The notes beneath the pieces are model-generated. The model saw only the letters and a list, made by a program, of their open reading frames with translations, was not told where the DNA came from and searched no databases. Positions 1 to 8,687 of a stretch of 64,000 nt of DNA are shown here, in pieces. Source of the stretch: an uncultured Arenicella sp. (GTDB lineage Bacteria > Pseudomonadota > Gammaproteobacteria > Arenicellales > Arenicellaceae); assembly GCA_938045295.1 (NCBI GenBank), contig CALINO010000008.1:62001-126000 (forward strand), written 5' to 3'. Each line of letters opens with the position of its first letter. The first letter of the stretch is position 1. Position numbers and translations under genes: made by a program.

Positions 1-456
1 CGCTGGTTCACCGACTTTAACCGGAGTGACTGAAGTGACCGACGTATTCAGTGCAAACTCAACCCCGTTCTGCTCACATTCGCTAACAAGAACTTTCAAA
101 ATATCTTTTGACGAGTGGTCGCAAAAAAGCTGGCCGTGATCCTTTTCATGATATTCAACGCCGTACGCCGCCACTAAACCGATAAAATCCCAATTACTGT
201 ATTGGCTTAGTGCTGATTTCACGAAATGCGGGTTCTGGCTCAAGAAATGTTCAGCTTTAACTTCCAGATTGGTGAAATTGCAACGACCGCCGCCCGACAT
301 AAGAATTTTTTTGCCTAACTTATTGCTCACCTCAATCACCAATACTGTACGCCCGCGTTTACCGGCCGTGGCCGCGGCCATTAACCCAGCGGCGCCTCCT
401 CCGAGAACGACAACATCGTAAAACGAATCGTTTTTTAAACAAGCATCTGTCGTCAT
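1..456 (-). CDS. FAD-dependent oxidoreductase, HI0933/YhiN (BaiN) family, partial
   Basis: Only the first 152 codons lie in the window; the gene runs off the left edge. Translating the minus strand from the ATG at 456 gives a dinucleotide-binding motif VVVLGGGAAGLMAAATAGKR at about residues 15-34 and then MSGGGRCNFTN, the signature of the HI0933-like flavoprotein family. The N-terminal FAD-binding Rossmann half is therefore present and the rest is missing. Members are soluble flavoproteins; one subgroup (BaiN) reduces bile-acid intermediates, but most have no assigned substrate, so I give the family only. It is divergent from ppc, with about 205 bases between the two starts. Confidence 0.85.
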   Translation of the reverse strand, partial: MTTDACLKNDSFYDVVVLGGGAAGLMAAATAGKRGRTVLVIEVSNKLGKKILMSGGGRCNFTNLEVKAEHFLSQNPHFVKSALSQYSNWDFIGLVAAYGVEYHEKDHGQLFCDHSSKDILKVLVSECEQNGVEFALNTSVTSVTPVKVGEPA

Positions 457-661
457 TTGAGTTAATTCGGTGGGAAAGTTACGTCGGTGCAGAGTATAAC
501 GATTATCCAGACCGGCCTAAACACCCTCTTCAGCGGTTTACATTAGAATGTCGCCACTATTTTTAGTCAAATTAATGGCAGTATCCATGCATGAAACTTT
601 CTTACAGAATTGACGCGCGGTATACTCCGGCTGTTTGCAATTTCATTAGGTAACAAGATCA

Positions 662-3427
662 GTGAACCCACCCATTAGTGCTCTTGGCGAAAACGCCAAA
701 TTATTACCCGATTTACTCGGCGAAGTTATTCTAGAACAAGAAGGCCAAGCGGTTTTTGATGCGGTTGAGCTTTTACGCAAAGGCTTTATTCAACAACGTC
801 AAACGCCAAGCCCCGAGCGTCATAGCGAATTAATCGCTGCCATTGAAGCCATGAATGTGGATTCCGTTGATCGCGTCATTCACGCATTCAGCACGTTTTT
901 CCATTTGGCTAATATCAATGAAGAACACGCCAACCAAAAAGCCCGCAAGCAAGTTGAAGAAGCCGGCGAGACTTGGAGTAATTCATTTTTAGACACCATT
1001 ACTGGGTTTAAAGAGCAAGGTAAGAGTTTGGATGAGGTAATGTCACTGATTGGCAACCTGAACTACTACCCTACGTTCACTGCGCACCCAACCGAAGCCA
1101 AACGCCCTATTGTGCTAGAAGCGTTGCAACGTATTCACAAAGAATACCAAGTACTGACTAGCGGCCATGTGTCTGAAGCTGAAGCCGAAGAATTTAGGCA
1201 TCGCTTAAAGGCCATGATCCAAATTTTTTGGAAAACTGAAGCGGTAAGGCCAGCAAAGCCAACGGTTTACGATGAAATTGAAAATTCGCTCTATTATTTT
1301 CGCGAAAGCATTTTCAATTGCCTACCCGAGATCTATCGCGACTTAGAGCACGCCATAAAAACCGTATACCCAGATGCTCGCGGTGATTCATTGAACCTGC
1401 CTAACATTGTGCAATTTGGCACTTGGGTTGGCGGTGACCGTGACGGCAACCCGTTTGTTACCCCTGAAATCACACGCAACGCTTTGCGCATGCAACAACT
1501 TGAAGTATTGCAAGAGTATGTGCGCCGCGTTGAGCATTTAAGCAAAATATTCACTCACAGCGCCGACCAAGTCAGCTTGTCTCCCGAGTTTGAAGCGTCA
1601 ATGCAACGTGACGATATACGTTTAACTAAGTACCTTGGTGATAAACACTTAACTGAGCCCTATCGCCGCAAACTGAGCTTTGTGAAACTTCGCTTAGAAA
1701 AAACCATTCACATTGTGGAAATGCACTTAGGTGATGCCACTCCGTCGTTTGACCCGTTGGCGTTTAAAAACGAAGACGAGTTTCGTGACGAAATCATGCT
1801 GGTGCGCAACTCTTTACGCCACCACAACGAAGGTAATATCACTCGCGGTAGTTTGAAAGCCTTATTACGCTTGCTCGACACCTGCGGCTTTTACCTATCG
1901 AAAATGGATATACGCCAAGAGTCGACGCTGCATTCGCAAGCCATTCACGAAATTGGTTTGACCTTGGATGAGCCCATTGACTACTCGGTCATGAGTGAGC
2001 AAGAGCGTCAGTCTTGGTTAACCGAGCGTTTACTTGAAACTGAAAGCTTAAGCTACGACCGTCGGCAAATCACACTGCAAAGCGCTGAAATCATTGAAGT
2101 TTTCGAATTAATGAGCGAGATGCGTGACGAAGTTTCCAAGCACTGTTTTGGCAGCTATATCATCTCAATGACGCACGAAGCCAGCCATCTATTAGAAGTG
2201 GCGCTATTGGCAAAAATGTCAGGGCTTATTACTACCGACGCATCAGGCAAAGTGACTAGCGAAATCCACATTGCGCCATTGTTTGAAACCGTAAAAGACT
2301 TAGAGCACGCTGAACCAACGCTGGAGAGCTTATTCCAAAACCCAGTTTACCGTCAGCTCTTGTCGTTCACGAACGACACCCAAGAAATCATGTTGGGCTA
2401 CTCTGATTCGTGTAAAGACGGCGGCATTTTGGCTTCAAGCTGGAACTTATACAAAGCGCAACAAAACATCGTGTCAGTCAGCAACAAACATGATATTCGC
2501 TGCCTGTTATTTCATGGTCGTGGTGGCACCATTGGCCGTGGCGGTGGCCCAACTCACGAAGCCATTCTTGGCCAGCCGAAAGGCACCGTTCAAGGTGGCA
2601 TTAAGTTCACTGAACAAGGTGAAGTACTGTCATTTAAATATAACTTTAAAGACACCGCTCGTTATGAGCTCACGGTGGGCATTACCGGCTTAATGAAAGC
2701 CAGCGCATCAGATTCAGTGACTGATAAACCTGAGTATGTGGCCATGATGGAGCAACTCACCGAGCAAGGTGAAGCTGCTTTTCGTAAACTCACTGATGAC
2801 AATGTGGCCACCATGCAATATTTTTACGAGACCACGCCATCAAGCGAAATTGGCTTATTAAATATTGGCTCGCGCCCATCTCACCGTAAAAAAGCCGACT
2901 ATTCTAAAAAGTCTATTCGTGCCATTGGCTGGGTATTTGGCTGGTCACAATCACGGCAAAATATTCCAGGCTGGTATGGCTTAGGCAGCGCATTAAAGCA
3001 CGCCATTGATAATGGCGGCTTAGATACCTTGCAAGACATGCAACAAAATTGGCGCTATTTCCGCACTCTGATCAGTAACTCACAAATGGTGATTCTCAAA
3101 ACGGATCAACAAGTTGCTGCCGAATACGCAAAATTGTGCAGTGATGCTGACATTGCTAAAGTTACTTACAGCACTATTTCTGGCGAGTTTGATTTGGCCA
3201 TTGAGCAAATATTCAACGTGACACAAGAACGCGAACTGATGGCCGATTTCCCTGAAATTGGGCAATCGGTTCGCTGGCGTAATGCGTATTTAGACCCGTT
3301 AAACTACATTCAGGTGCTGATGCTTAAGCGTTTAAACCAAGAATCTGATCGTATGCAGTCATCGTGGTTAAAACCTGCACTAGACAGCATTAACGGCATT
3401 GCCACTGGTTTGCGTAATACCGGCTAA
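662..3427 (+). CDS. ppc: phosphoenolpyruvate carboxylase
   Basis: Cytosolic anaplerotic enzyme that makes oxaloacetate from phosphoenolpyruvate and bicarbonate. The 921-residue product is slightly longer than the E. coli enzyme (883). Visible signatures are YPTFTAHPTEAKRP with the catalytic His at 142, GTWVGGDRDGNPFVT, FHGRGGTIGRGGGPTHEAI (the glycine-rich active-site loop with its arginines), and the canonical C-terminal end GLRNTG. The start is a GTG; no in-frame ATG lies close by. The gene stands alone and ends at a strong intrinsic terminator. Full-length bacterial-type PEPC; identification is firm. Confidence 0.97.
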   Translation: MNPPISALGENAKLLPDLLGEVILEQEGQAVFDAVELLRKGFIQQRQTPSPERHSELIAAIEAMNVDSVDRVIHAFSTFFHLANINEEHANQKARKQVEEAGETWSNSFLDTITGFKEQGKSLDEVMSLIGNLNYYPTFTAHPTEAKRPIVLEALQRIHKEYQVLTSGHVSEAEAEEFRHRLKAMIQIFWKTEAVRPAKPTVYDEIENSLYYFRESIFNCLPEIYRDLEHAIKTVYPDARGDSLNLPNIVQFGTWVGGDRDGNPFVTPEITRNALRMQQLEVLQEYVRRVEHLSKIFTHSADQVSLSPEFEASMQRDDIRLTKYLGDKHLTEPYRRKLSFVKLRLEKTIHIVEMHLGDATPSFDPLAFKNEDEFRDEIMLVRNSLRHHNEGNITRGSLKALLRLLDTCGFYLSKMDIRQESTLHSQAIHEIGLTLDEPIDYSVMSEQERQSWLTERLLETESLSYDRRQITLQSAEIIEVFELMSEMRDEVSKHCFGSYIISMTHEASHLLEVALLAKMSGLITTDASGKVTSEIHIAPLFETVKDLEHAEPTLESLFQNPVYRQLLSFTNDTQEIMLGYSDSCKDGGILASSWNLYKAQQNIVSVSNKHDIRCLLFHGRGGTIGRGGGPTHEAILGQPKGTVQGGIKFTEQGEVLSFKYNFKDTARYELTVGITGLMKASASDSVTDKPEYVAMMEQLTEQGEAAFRKLTDDNVATMQYFYETTPSSEIGLLNIGSRPSHRKKADYSKKSIRAIGWVFGWSQSRQNIPGWYGLGSALKHAIDNGGLDTLQDMQQNWRYFRTLISNSQMVILKTDQQVAAEYAKLCSDADIAKVTYSTISGEFDLAIEQIFNVTQERELMADFPEIGQSVRWRNAYLDPLNYIQVLMLKRLNQESDRMQSSWLKPALDSINGIATGLRNTG

Positions 3428-3472
3428 AACTTACCCCACACCACTATGTTCACAGTATTTATACAGTGAACT

Positions 3473-3512
3473 AAAAAAAGCCAACAAACTCTGCGTTTGT
3501 TGGCTTTTTTAT
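3473..3512 (+). terminator. intrinsic terminator of ppc
   Basis: A perfect 9-bp stem GCCAACAAA/TTTGTTGGC (3480-3488 and 3496-3504) with a 7-base loop, preceded by seven A and followed by six T. The A and T runs let it work in both directions, but the gene reading in from the other side ends about 90 bases further on. Confidence 0.9.
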
Positions 3513-3602
3513 TACTTTGACACTGACAACCTTAACGCTGCCCTCTTTCTCAATGACTGCTTTATGAAGAGAGAGGAGAGCTACTAGAAAGCGAATAAAG
3601 AA

Positions 3603-4385
3603 CTACTTACGCTCACTGAGTTCGCTGCGTAACGCCCGCACCTCATCGTGCAACTGAACAATCATGGTTTCAATGTCGGTATGGTCATCGTGCAGCTCTT
3701 CCATTTCAGCTTCTTTAACGGTTGCCATGGCGTCCACCACAATACCAATAAATAGGTTTAATACGGTAAACGTGGTGACCGTAATAAACGGGATAAAAAA
3801 CACCCATGCATACGGCTGCACTTCCATCACCGGGCGCACGATACCCATAGACCACGACTCCAGCGTCATGATCTGAAACAAGGAATACATCGACTTACCT
3901 AAAGTTCCAAACCATTGCGGGAAATCTTCACCAAACAACATGGTACTCAGCACGCCGGAGATATAAAACACCAACAACAACAAACCGCCCACCGAGCCAA
4001 CCCCCGGAATGGCCAGTAACATACCGGCAACAACTCGCCGAAACGACGCCACCGCAGTCACCAACCTTAACACCCGCAGAATTCTAAATGCCCGCAGTAT
4101 CGACAAGCCGCCTGACGACGGAATCAGTGCCACCACTACAATAAGCAGATCAAAAACATTCCACCCTTGTTTGAAAAAACCGAAGCGATACACCACAAAC
4201 TTCATCAAAATTTCCACGCAAAAAATGGCCAAACACGCCATATCAATCATGTCCAAGAATGCGATCGTTTGCGGCGACAAAGTTCTGGAAGTTTGAAATC
4301 CTAAAACAATGCCATTCAAAACAATCACGGCAATGATGAAAGACTGAAACCAGTTTGATTCAACGATATTTTTTATAGCGGCCAT
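3603..4385 (-). CDS. voltage-gated sodium channel, NaChBac/NavBac family
   Basis: Inner-membrane ion channel subunit with one six-helix domain, which forms tetramers. From the chosen start (260 residues) it shows S1-S3, an S4 with regularly spaced arginines LRAFRILRVLRLV (R98, R101, R104, R107), a pore with the selectivity filter TLESW at 174-178 as in NaChBac, S6, and an acidic C-terminal tail at about 222-258 likely to form the tetrameric coiled coil of this family. An in-frame ATG at 4517 would add 44 hydrophobic residues and has a weak AGG four bases upstream. I prefer 4385 because the family begins right before S1, although 4385 has no Shine-Dalgarno sequence. Sodium selectivity is inferred from the filter. 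Confidence 0.9.
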   Translation of the reverse strand: MAAIKNIVESNWFQSFIIAVIVLNGIVLGFQTSRTLSPQTIAFLDMIDMACLAIFCVEILMKFVVYRFGFFKQGWNVFDLLIVVVALIPSSGGLSILRAFRILRVLRLVTAVASFRRVVAGMLLAIPGVGSVGGLLLLVFYISGVLSTMLFGEDFPQWFGTLGKSMYSLFQIMTLESWSMGIVRPVMEVQPYAWVFFIPFITVTTFTVLNLFIGIVVDAMATVKEAEMEELHDDHTDIETMIVQLHDEVRALRSELSERK

Positions 4386-4638
4386 AAAACAGTAGATGAG
4401 ATACGTAAAATTGATGAAGAACTGCGGGTGTGCTTTGCGGCAACCCCACAAAAAGGGCAACGAGAGCACAAACTGTAGAACGTATTGTAAGGCCAAATCG
4501 AAAAATAAAAAGCCCATGCAACCTATCTGTCAACGCTAAAACTCAGCACAACCTCGAATGAGAACGCCATTAAACATACCCTTTCAAATCATTCTAAAGT
4601 GCCCCCTGTTACAAACAATAAAATAAACAAGCACAAGT

Positions 4639-4658
4639 TTACGTTGACGTAAACGTAA
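4639..4658. promoter_or_regulatory. LiuR-type operator with overlapping promoter
   Basis: TTACGTTGACGTAAACGTAA is an almost perfect inverted repeat: only the pair at positions 8 and 13 breaks symmetry. It lies about 50 bases before liuR. A -35-like TTGACG (4644-4649) sits inside it and a -10-like TAAACT (4668-4673) follows after 18 bases, the long-spacer layout normal for MerR-regulated promoters. The site resembles the LiuR sites described for leucine-degradation operons. It lies in the 324-base gap 4386-4709, where I see nothing else. Confidence 0.7.
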
Positions 4659-4709
4659 TTTAATTGATAAACTAATTGACACAACAAGCACAAAGCACAA
4701 AAAACTATT

Positions 4710-5102
4710 ATGAGTAAAAACGAATACTCAATAAGAGACTTGGCTGACGAATTTGACGTCACTACTCGAACCTTACGTTTTTACGAAGAAAAAGGCCTCC
4801 TCAAGCCGGTACGCGACAAAAATTCGCGCACCTATTCAAGTGCAGACCGAACACGTTTAAGGCTAATTCTACGCGGTAAGCGGCTTGGGCTAACCTTAGA
4901 CGAAAGCCACGCAATCATCATGATGTATGACTCTCAAGCGCATAACACTGAACAGTTACGCACCCTGATTGCAAAAGTACGCGAAAAACGCCAACAACTT
5001 ATTGAACAACAAAAAGACCTTGAACTGATGTTAATTGACTTACGCGATTCTGAAGAACGCTTTCTAGCCGCATTAACCGAGTCCGAGGCCAAACTTAAGT
5101 AA
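4710..5102 (+). CDS. liuR: MerR-family regulator of leucine degradation
   Basis: A 130-residue DNA-binding protein with an N-terminal MerR winged helix ([20 protein letters not shown] at about 8-27, then [10 protein letters not shown]) and a C-terminal helical dimerisation region at about 80-125. It lacks the cysteines of metal-sensing MerR proteins, and its place as first gene before liuABCDE identifies it as LiuR. In this family, control responds to branched-chain acyl-CoA intermediates (known for the family, inferred here). It probably regulates itself and the operon through the inverted repeat just upstream. Its stop is five bases before the liuA start, so it is very likely cotranscribed. 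Confidence 0.9.
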   Translation: MSKNEYSIRDLADEFDVTTRTLRFYEEKGLLKPVRDKNSRTYSSADRTRLRLILRGKRLGLTLDESHAIIMMYDSQAHNTEQLRTLIAKVREKRQQLIEQQKDLELMLIDLRDSEERFLAALTESEAKLK

Positions 5103-5107
5103 ACATT

Positions 5108-6277
5108 ATGCCAGCTCTATACCCTTCTTTAAATTTTAACTTGGGCGAAGAAGTCGACATGCTTCGCGACATGACCCAACAATTTGCCAGTGCTGAAATT
5201 GCGCCGAAAGCCGAAGAGATTGACCTTAACAATCAGTTTCCCAACGAGTTATGGCGCAAATTTGGGGATTTAGGTTTACTGGGCATCACCGTAGAAGAAG
5301 AGTACGGTGGCAGCAACATGGGCTACTTAGCACATTGTGTGGCAATGGAAGAAATAAGCCGAGCGTCAGCATCCGTGGCTTTATCCTACGGCGCGCATTC
5401 TAATTTATGCGTAAACCAAATTCGCAAAAACGGCTCACACGAACAAAAGCTTAAATACTTGCCTAAGCTATGCTCAGGCGAACACGTGGGTGCACTGGCT
5501 ATGTCAGAACCAGGCGCTGGGTCAGATGTGGTTAGCATGCGTTTGCGTGCAGAAAAAAAAGGAGACCATTACATCCTTAATGGCAACAAAATGTGGATCA
5601 CCAATGGTCCCGATGCCGATACCTACGTCATTTACGCTAAAACTGATCTCCAGCTTGGCTCTAAAGGTATTACGGCATTTTTAGTAGAACGCGGGTTCCC
5701 AGGGTTCAGCCAAGCGCAAAAGCTCGACAAACTGGGCATGCGTGGCTCCAATACCTGCGAATTAGTGTTTGAAGATTGCGAAGTACCCGAAGAAAACATT
5801 CTCGGCTTTGAAGGTGGTGGCGTACGCGTTTTAATGTCTGGCCTTGATTACGAGCGTACCGTTCTTTCAGGTGGGCCAGTAGGCATTATGCAAGCGTGCA
5901 TGGACGTTGTTGTGCCCTATATCCATGAGCGCAAGCAGTTCGACAAGGCCATTGGCGAGTTCCAATTAATGCAAGGCAAAATTGCCGACATGTACACCTC
6001 ATTAAGCGCCAGCCGTTCTTTCTTGTACGCCGTTGCCAGCGCCTGTGATCGCGGTGAAGACAGCCGTAAAGATGCGGCTGCCGTCATTCTTTACACCGCC
6101 GAACAAGCCACCCAAATGGCCTTACAAGCAATTCAAACACTTGGCGGTAATGGCTACATAAACGAATATCCAACTGGGCGATTGCTGCGCGATGCCAAAT
6201 TGTATGAAATTGGCGCAGGCACTTCTGAAATCCGCAGAATGCTCATCGGCCGTGAACTATTTAACGAGACACGCTAA
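5108..6277 (+). CDS. liuA: isovaleryl-CoA dehydrogenase
   Basis: FAD-dependent acyl-CoA dehydrogenase that oxidises isovaleryl-CoA to 3-methylcrotonyl-CoA, passing electrons to ETF. The 389 residues match the family length. MSEPGAGSD (132-140) and [10 protein letters not shown] are typical flavin/substrate segments. The catalytic glutamate is in [13 protein letters not shown] (E249), the position used by isovaleryl-CoA dehydrogenases rather than the later glutamate of straight-chain enzymes; the equivalent later stretch here reads [10 protein letters not shown]. Second gene of the operon; its stop and the liuB start share one base (TAATG). Confidence 0.95.
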   Translation: MPALYPSLNFNLGEEVDMLRDMTQQFASAEIAPKAEEIDLNNQFPNELWRKFGDLGLLGITVEEEYGGSNMGYLAHCVAMEEISRASASVALSYGAHSNLCVNQIRKNGSHEQKLKYLPKLCSGEHVGALAMSEPGAGSDVVSMRLRAEKKGDHYILNGNKMWITNGPDADTYVIYAKTDLQLGSKGITAFLVERGFPGFSQAQKLDKLGMRGSNTCELVFEDCEVPEENILGFEGGGVRVLMSGLDYERTVLSGGPVGIMQACMDVVVPYIHERKQFDKAIGEFQLMQGKIADMYTSLSASRSFLYAVASACDRGEDSRKDAAAVILYTAEQATQMALQAIQTLGGNGYINEYPTGRLLRDAKLYEIGAGTSEIRRMLIGRELFNETR

Positions 6278-7887
6278 TGCCAGTTATTAACAGCAAGGTA
6301 AACCCACGCTCGGCGGAATTTATTAGCAACGCCGAACACATGCAAGCACAGGTTGATGATCTGTGTGAACTGGTTGGTAATATCAAATTAGGCGGTGGGG
6401 TTGAGCGCCAGAAACGACATAAAGACAAAGGTAAATTACTGGCGCGTGAACGCATTGACGAGTTACTTGATGCGGGTTCACCTTTCTTAGAAATTGGCCA
6501 ACTTGCGGCGCATGAAGTGTACGACGGCGAAAACATTGCCGCCGCTGGCGTGGTTGCTGGCATTGGCCGCGTTGAAGGTCAAGAATGCATGCTGGTGGCC
6601 AACGACGCAACGGTAAAGGGCGGCACTTACTACCCTCTTACCGTGAAGAAGCACTTACGCGCGCAAGCGATCGCCGAACGCAATAACTTACCTTGCATCT
6701 ATTTAGTTGACTCTGGCGGTGCTAACTTGCCACACCAAGATGAGGTGTTTCCAGACCGTGACCATTTCGGGCGTATTTTTTACAATCAAGCCAGAATGTC
6801 GGCCAACAACATTCCTCAAATTGCCGCGGTAATGGGTTCATGCACCGCGGGCGGCGCTTATGTTCCGGCCATGGCCGATGAAACCATCATCGTTAAAGAC
6901 CATGCTACTATCTTTTTAGCTGGCCCTCCTTTGGTTAAAGCCGCCACCGGCGAAGTGGTTACGGCGCAAGAGCTCGGCGGCGCTGATGTGCATTGCCGCG
7001 ACTCAGGAGTTGCTGATCACTATGCGCAAAATGATCACCATGCGTTGCAATTAGTACGCAACTGCGTTTCTAATCTCAACCGCGTCAAGCCTAAGCAGCT
7101 CAACACCAAAGACAGCACTGAACCGCTGTACGACAGCAAAGAAATTTACGGAATTTTGCCGCAAGACATGCGCCAACCCTTTGACGTGCGCGACATCATT
7201 GCGCGCATTGTTGATGGTTCTGAGTTTGACGAATTTAAAGCCCTATTCGGCACCACGTTAGTCTGTGGTTTTGCCAAACTGTACGGCCAACCCGTGGGCA
7301 TTGTTGCAAACAATGGCGTACTGTTCAGTGAGTCCGCGCAAAAAGGCACGCATTTCATTGAACTGTGTGGGCAACGCAAAATCCCATTAATATTTTTGCA
7401 GAACATCACCGGTTTTATGGTTGGCAAACAATATGAGAGCGGCGGAATTGCGAAGCATGGCGCCAAAATGGTGAACGCCGTTTCTAATGTGAACGTTCCC
7501 AAGCTTACCGTATTAATTGGTAATTCATATGGCGCCGGCAATTACGGCATGTGTGGCCGCGCTTATGAACCTAACTTTCTCTTTATGTGGCCTACCGCTC
7601 GCATTTCCGTGATGGGTGGTGAGCAAGCAGCTCAAGTATTGGCGCAAGTAAAACGCGCGCAAAAAGAACGAGCGGGCGAAACATGGAGCGAACAAGAAGA
7701 AGCGGCATTTAAACAGCCAACACTGGATACCTACCAAAAGAAAAGCAACGCCTACTATGCCTCAGCGAGGCTGTGGGATGATGGCGTTATTGACCCAGCC
7801 GACACACGTCATGTGTTGGGGCTAGCATTGTCAGCATCATTGAATAAAACCATTGAAGAGTCCACCTACGGCGTTTTCAGGATGTAA
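6277..7887 (+). CDS. liuB: 3-methylcrotonyl-CoA carboxylase, beta (carboxyltransferase) subunit
   Basis: Transfers the carboxyl group from biotin to 3-methylcrotonyl-CoA, giving 3-methylglutaconyl-CoA. The 536-residue protein has the two crotonase-like carboxyltransferase halves: the N half with [20 protein letters not shown] and [16 protein letters not shown], and the C half with QNITGFMVG and the [16 protein letters not shown] segment typical of MCC beta. The start ATG overlaps the liuA stop by one base, so translation is likely coupled. It pairs with the alpha subunit encoded by liuD two genes downstream. Confidence 0.95.
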   Translation: MPVINSKVNPRSAEFISNAEHMQAQVDDLCELVGNIKLGGGVERQKRHKDKGKLLARERIDELLDAGSPFLEIGQLAAHEVYDGENIAAAGVVAGIGRVEGQECMLVANDATVKGGTYYPLTVKKHLRAQAIAERNNLPCIYLVDSGGANLPHQDEVFPDRDHFGRIFYNQARMSANNIPQIAAVMGSCTAGGAYVPAMADETIIVKDHATIFLAGPPLVKAATGEVVTAQELGGADVHCRDSGVADHYAQNDHHALQLVRNCVSNLNRVKPKQLNTKDSTEPLYDSKEIYGILPQDMRQPFDVRDIIARIVDGSEFDEFKALFGTTLVCGFAKLYGQPVGIVANNGVLFSESAQKGTHFIELCGQRKIPLIFLQNITGFMVGKQYESGGIAKHGAKMVNAVSNVNVPKLTVLIGNSYGAGNYGMCGRAYEPNFLFMWPTARISVMGGEQAAQVLAQVKRAQKERAGETWSEQEEAAFKQPTLDTYQKKSNAYYASARLWDDGVIDPADTRHVLGLALSASLNKTIEESTYGVFRM

Positions 7888-7889
7888 TC

Positions 7890-8684
7890 ATGATAGAGCT
7901 ACACAAAGACCCTCTTGGCATTGCCACCATCACGCTTAATCGCCCTGAAAAGCACAATGCGTTTGACGATCATGTTATCAAGCAAATGACACAGGCATTT
8001 CACGAGGTAGAGTCAGACGATTCAATTCGCGTGCTGGTGCTAGCAGCGCAAGGCAAAAACTTCTGTGCAGGCGCCGATTTGCAGTGGATGAAACGCATGG
8101 CTACGTACAGCTATGAAGAAAACTTGAACGACGCCCGCGAATTGGCAGAGATGCTAAAAACATTGAACTTTTTAACCAAGCCAACCATTGCCCGAGTGCA
8201 AGGCGCTGCGTTTGGCGGTGCTGTGGGTTTGGTCAGCTGTTGCGACATTGTGGTGGCTGCCGACACCGCCAGCTTCTGTTTAAGCGAAGTCAAAGTTGGC
8301 CTCATACCGGCCACCATATCCCCTTACGTTATTGCCGCAATGGGGGAGCGAGCCGCACGACGCTACTTTATTAGCGCCGAACGTTTCAGTGCACAAACAG
8401 CGCTGGAAACGGGCATGGTCAGTGAGGTGTGCGCGCACGATGAACTTGATCAGCGAGTAAGTAAACTGTGTCAGCAAATATTACTTAACAGCCCAGCGGC
8501 AACCCAAGCATCTAAAAAACTGGTTAGCACTGTTAGTAAACAGGCCATCAGTGATGAGCTAATTGAAACCACCAGCCAAGCCATTGCCGAAATACGCACC
8601 TCTGCTGAGGGGCAAGAAGGCCTATCCGCTTTTATTGAAAAGCGTTCACCGGCTTGGTTTATCGATATTAAAGAGCGTGATTAA
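7890..8684 (+). CDS. liuC: methylglutaconyl-CoA hydratase (enoyl-CoA hydratase family)
   Basis: Crotonase-fold enzyme of 264 residues that hydrates 3-methylglutaconyl-CoA to HMG-CoA. The family features are GKNFCAGADLQWMKRM (first oxyanion-hole loop), GAAFGGAVGLVSCCDI (second loop), and SEVKVGLIPATISPY, where the SEVKVGLIPA form is characteristic of LiuC and its mammalian AUH relative. It begins two bases after the liuB stop and ends three bases before liuD. The specific substrate is assigned from operon position together with this motif. Confidence 0.93.
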   Translation: MIELHKDPLGIATITLNRPEKHNAFDDHVIKQMTQAFHEVESDDSIRVLVLAAQGKNFCAGADLQWMKRMATYSYEENLNDARELAEMLKTLNFLTKPTIARVQGAAFGGAVGLVSCCDIVVAADTASFCLSEVKVGLIPATISPYVIAAMGERAARRYFISAERFSAQTALETGMVSEVCAHDELDQRVSKLCQQILLNSPAATQASKKLVSTVSKQAISDELIETTSQAIAEIRTSAEGQEGLSAFIEKRSPAWFIDIKERD

Positions 8685-8687
8685 CCT

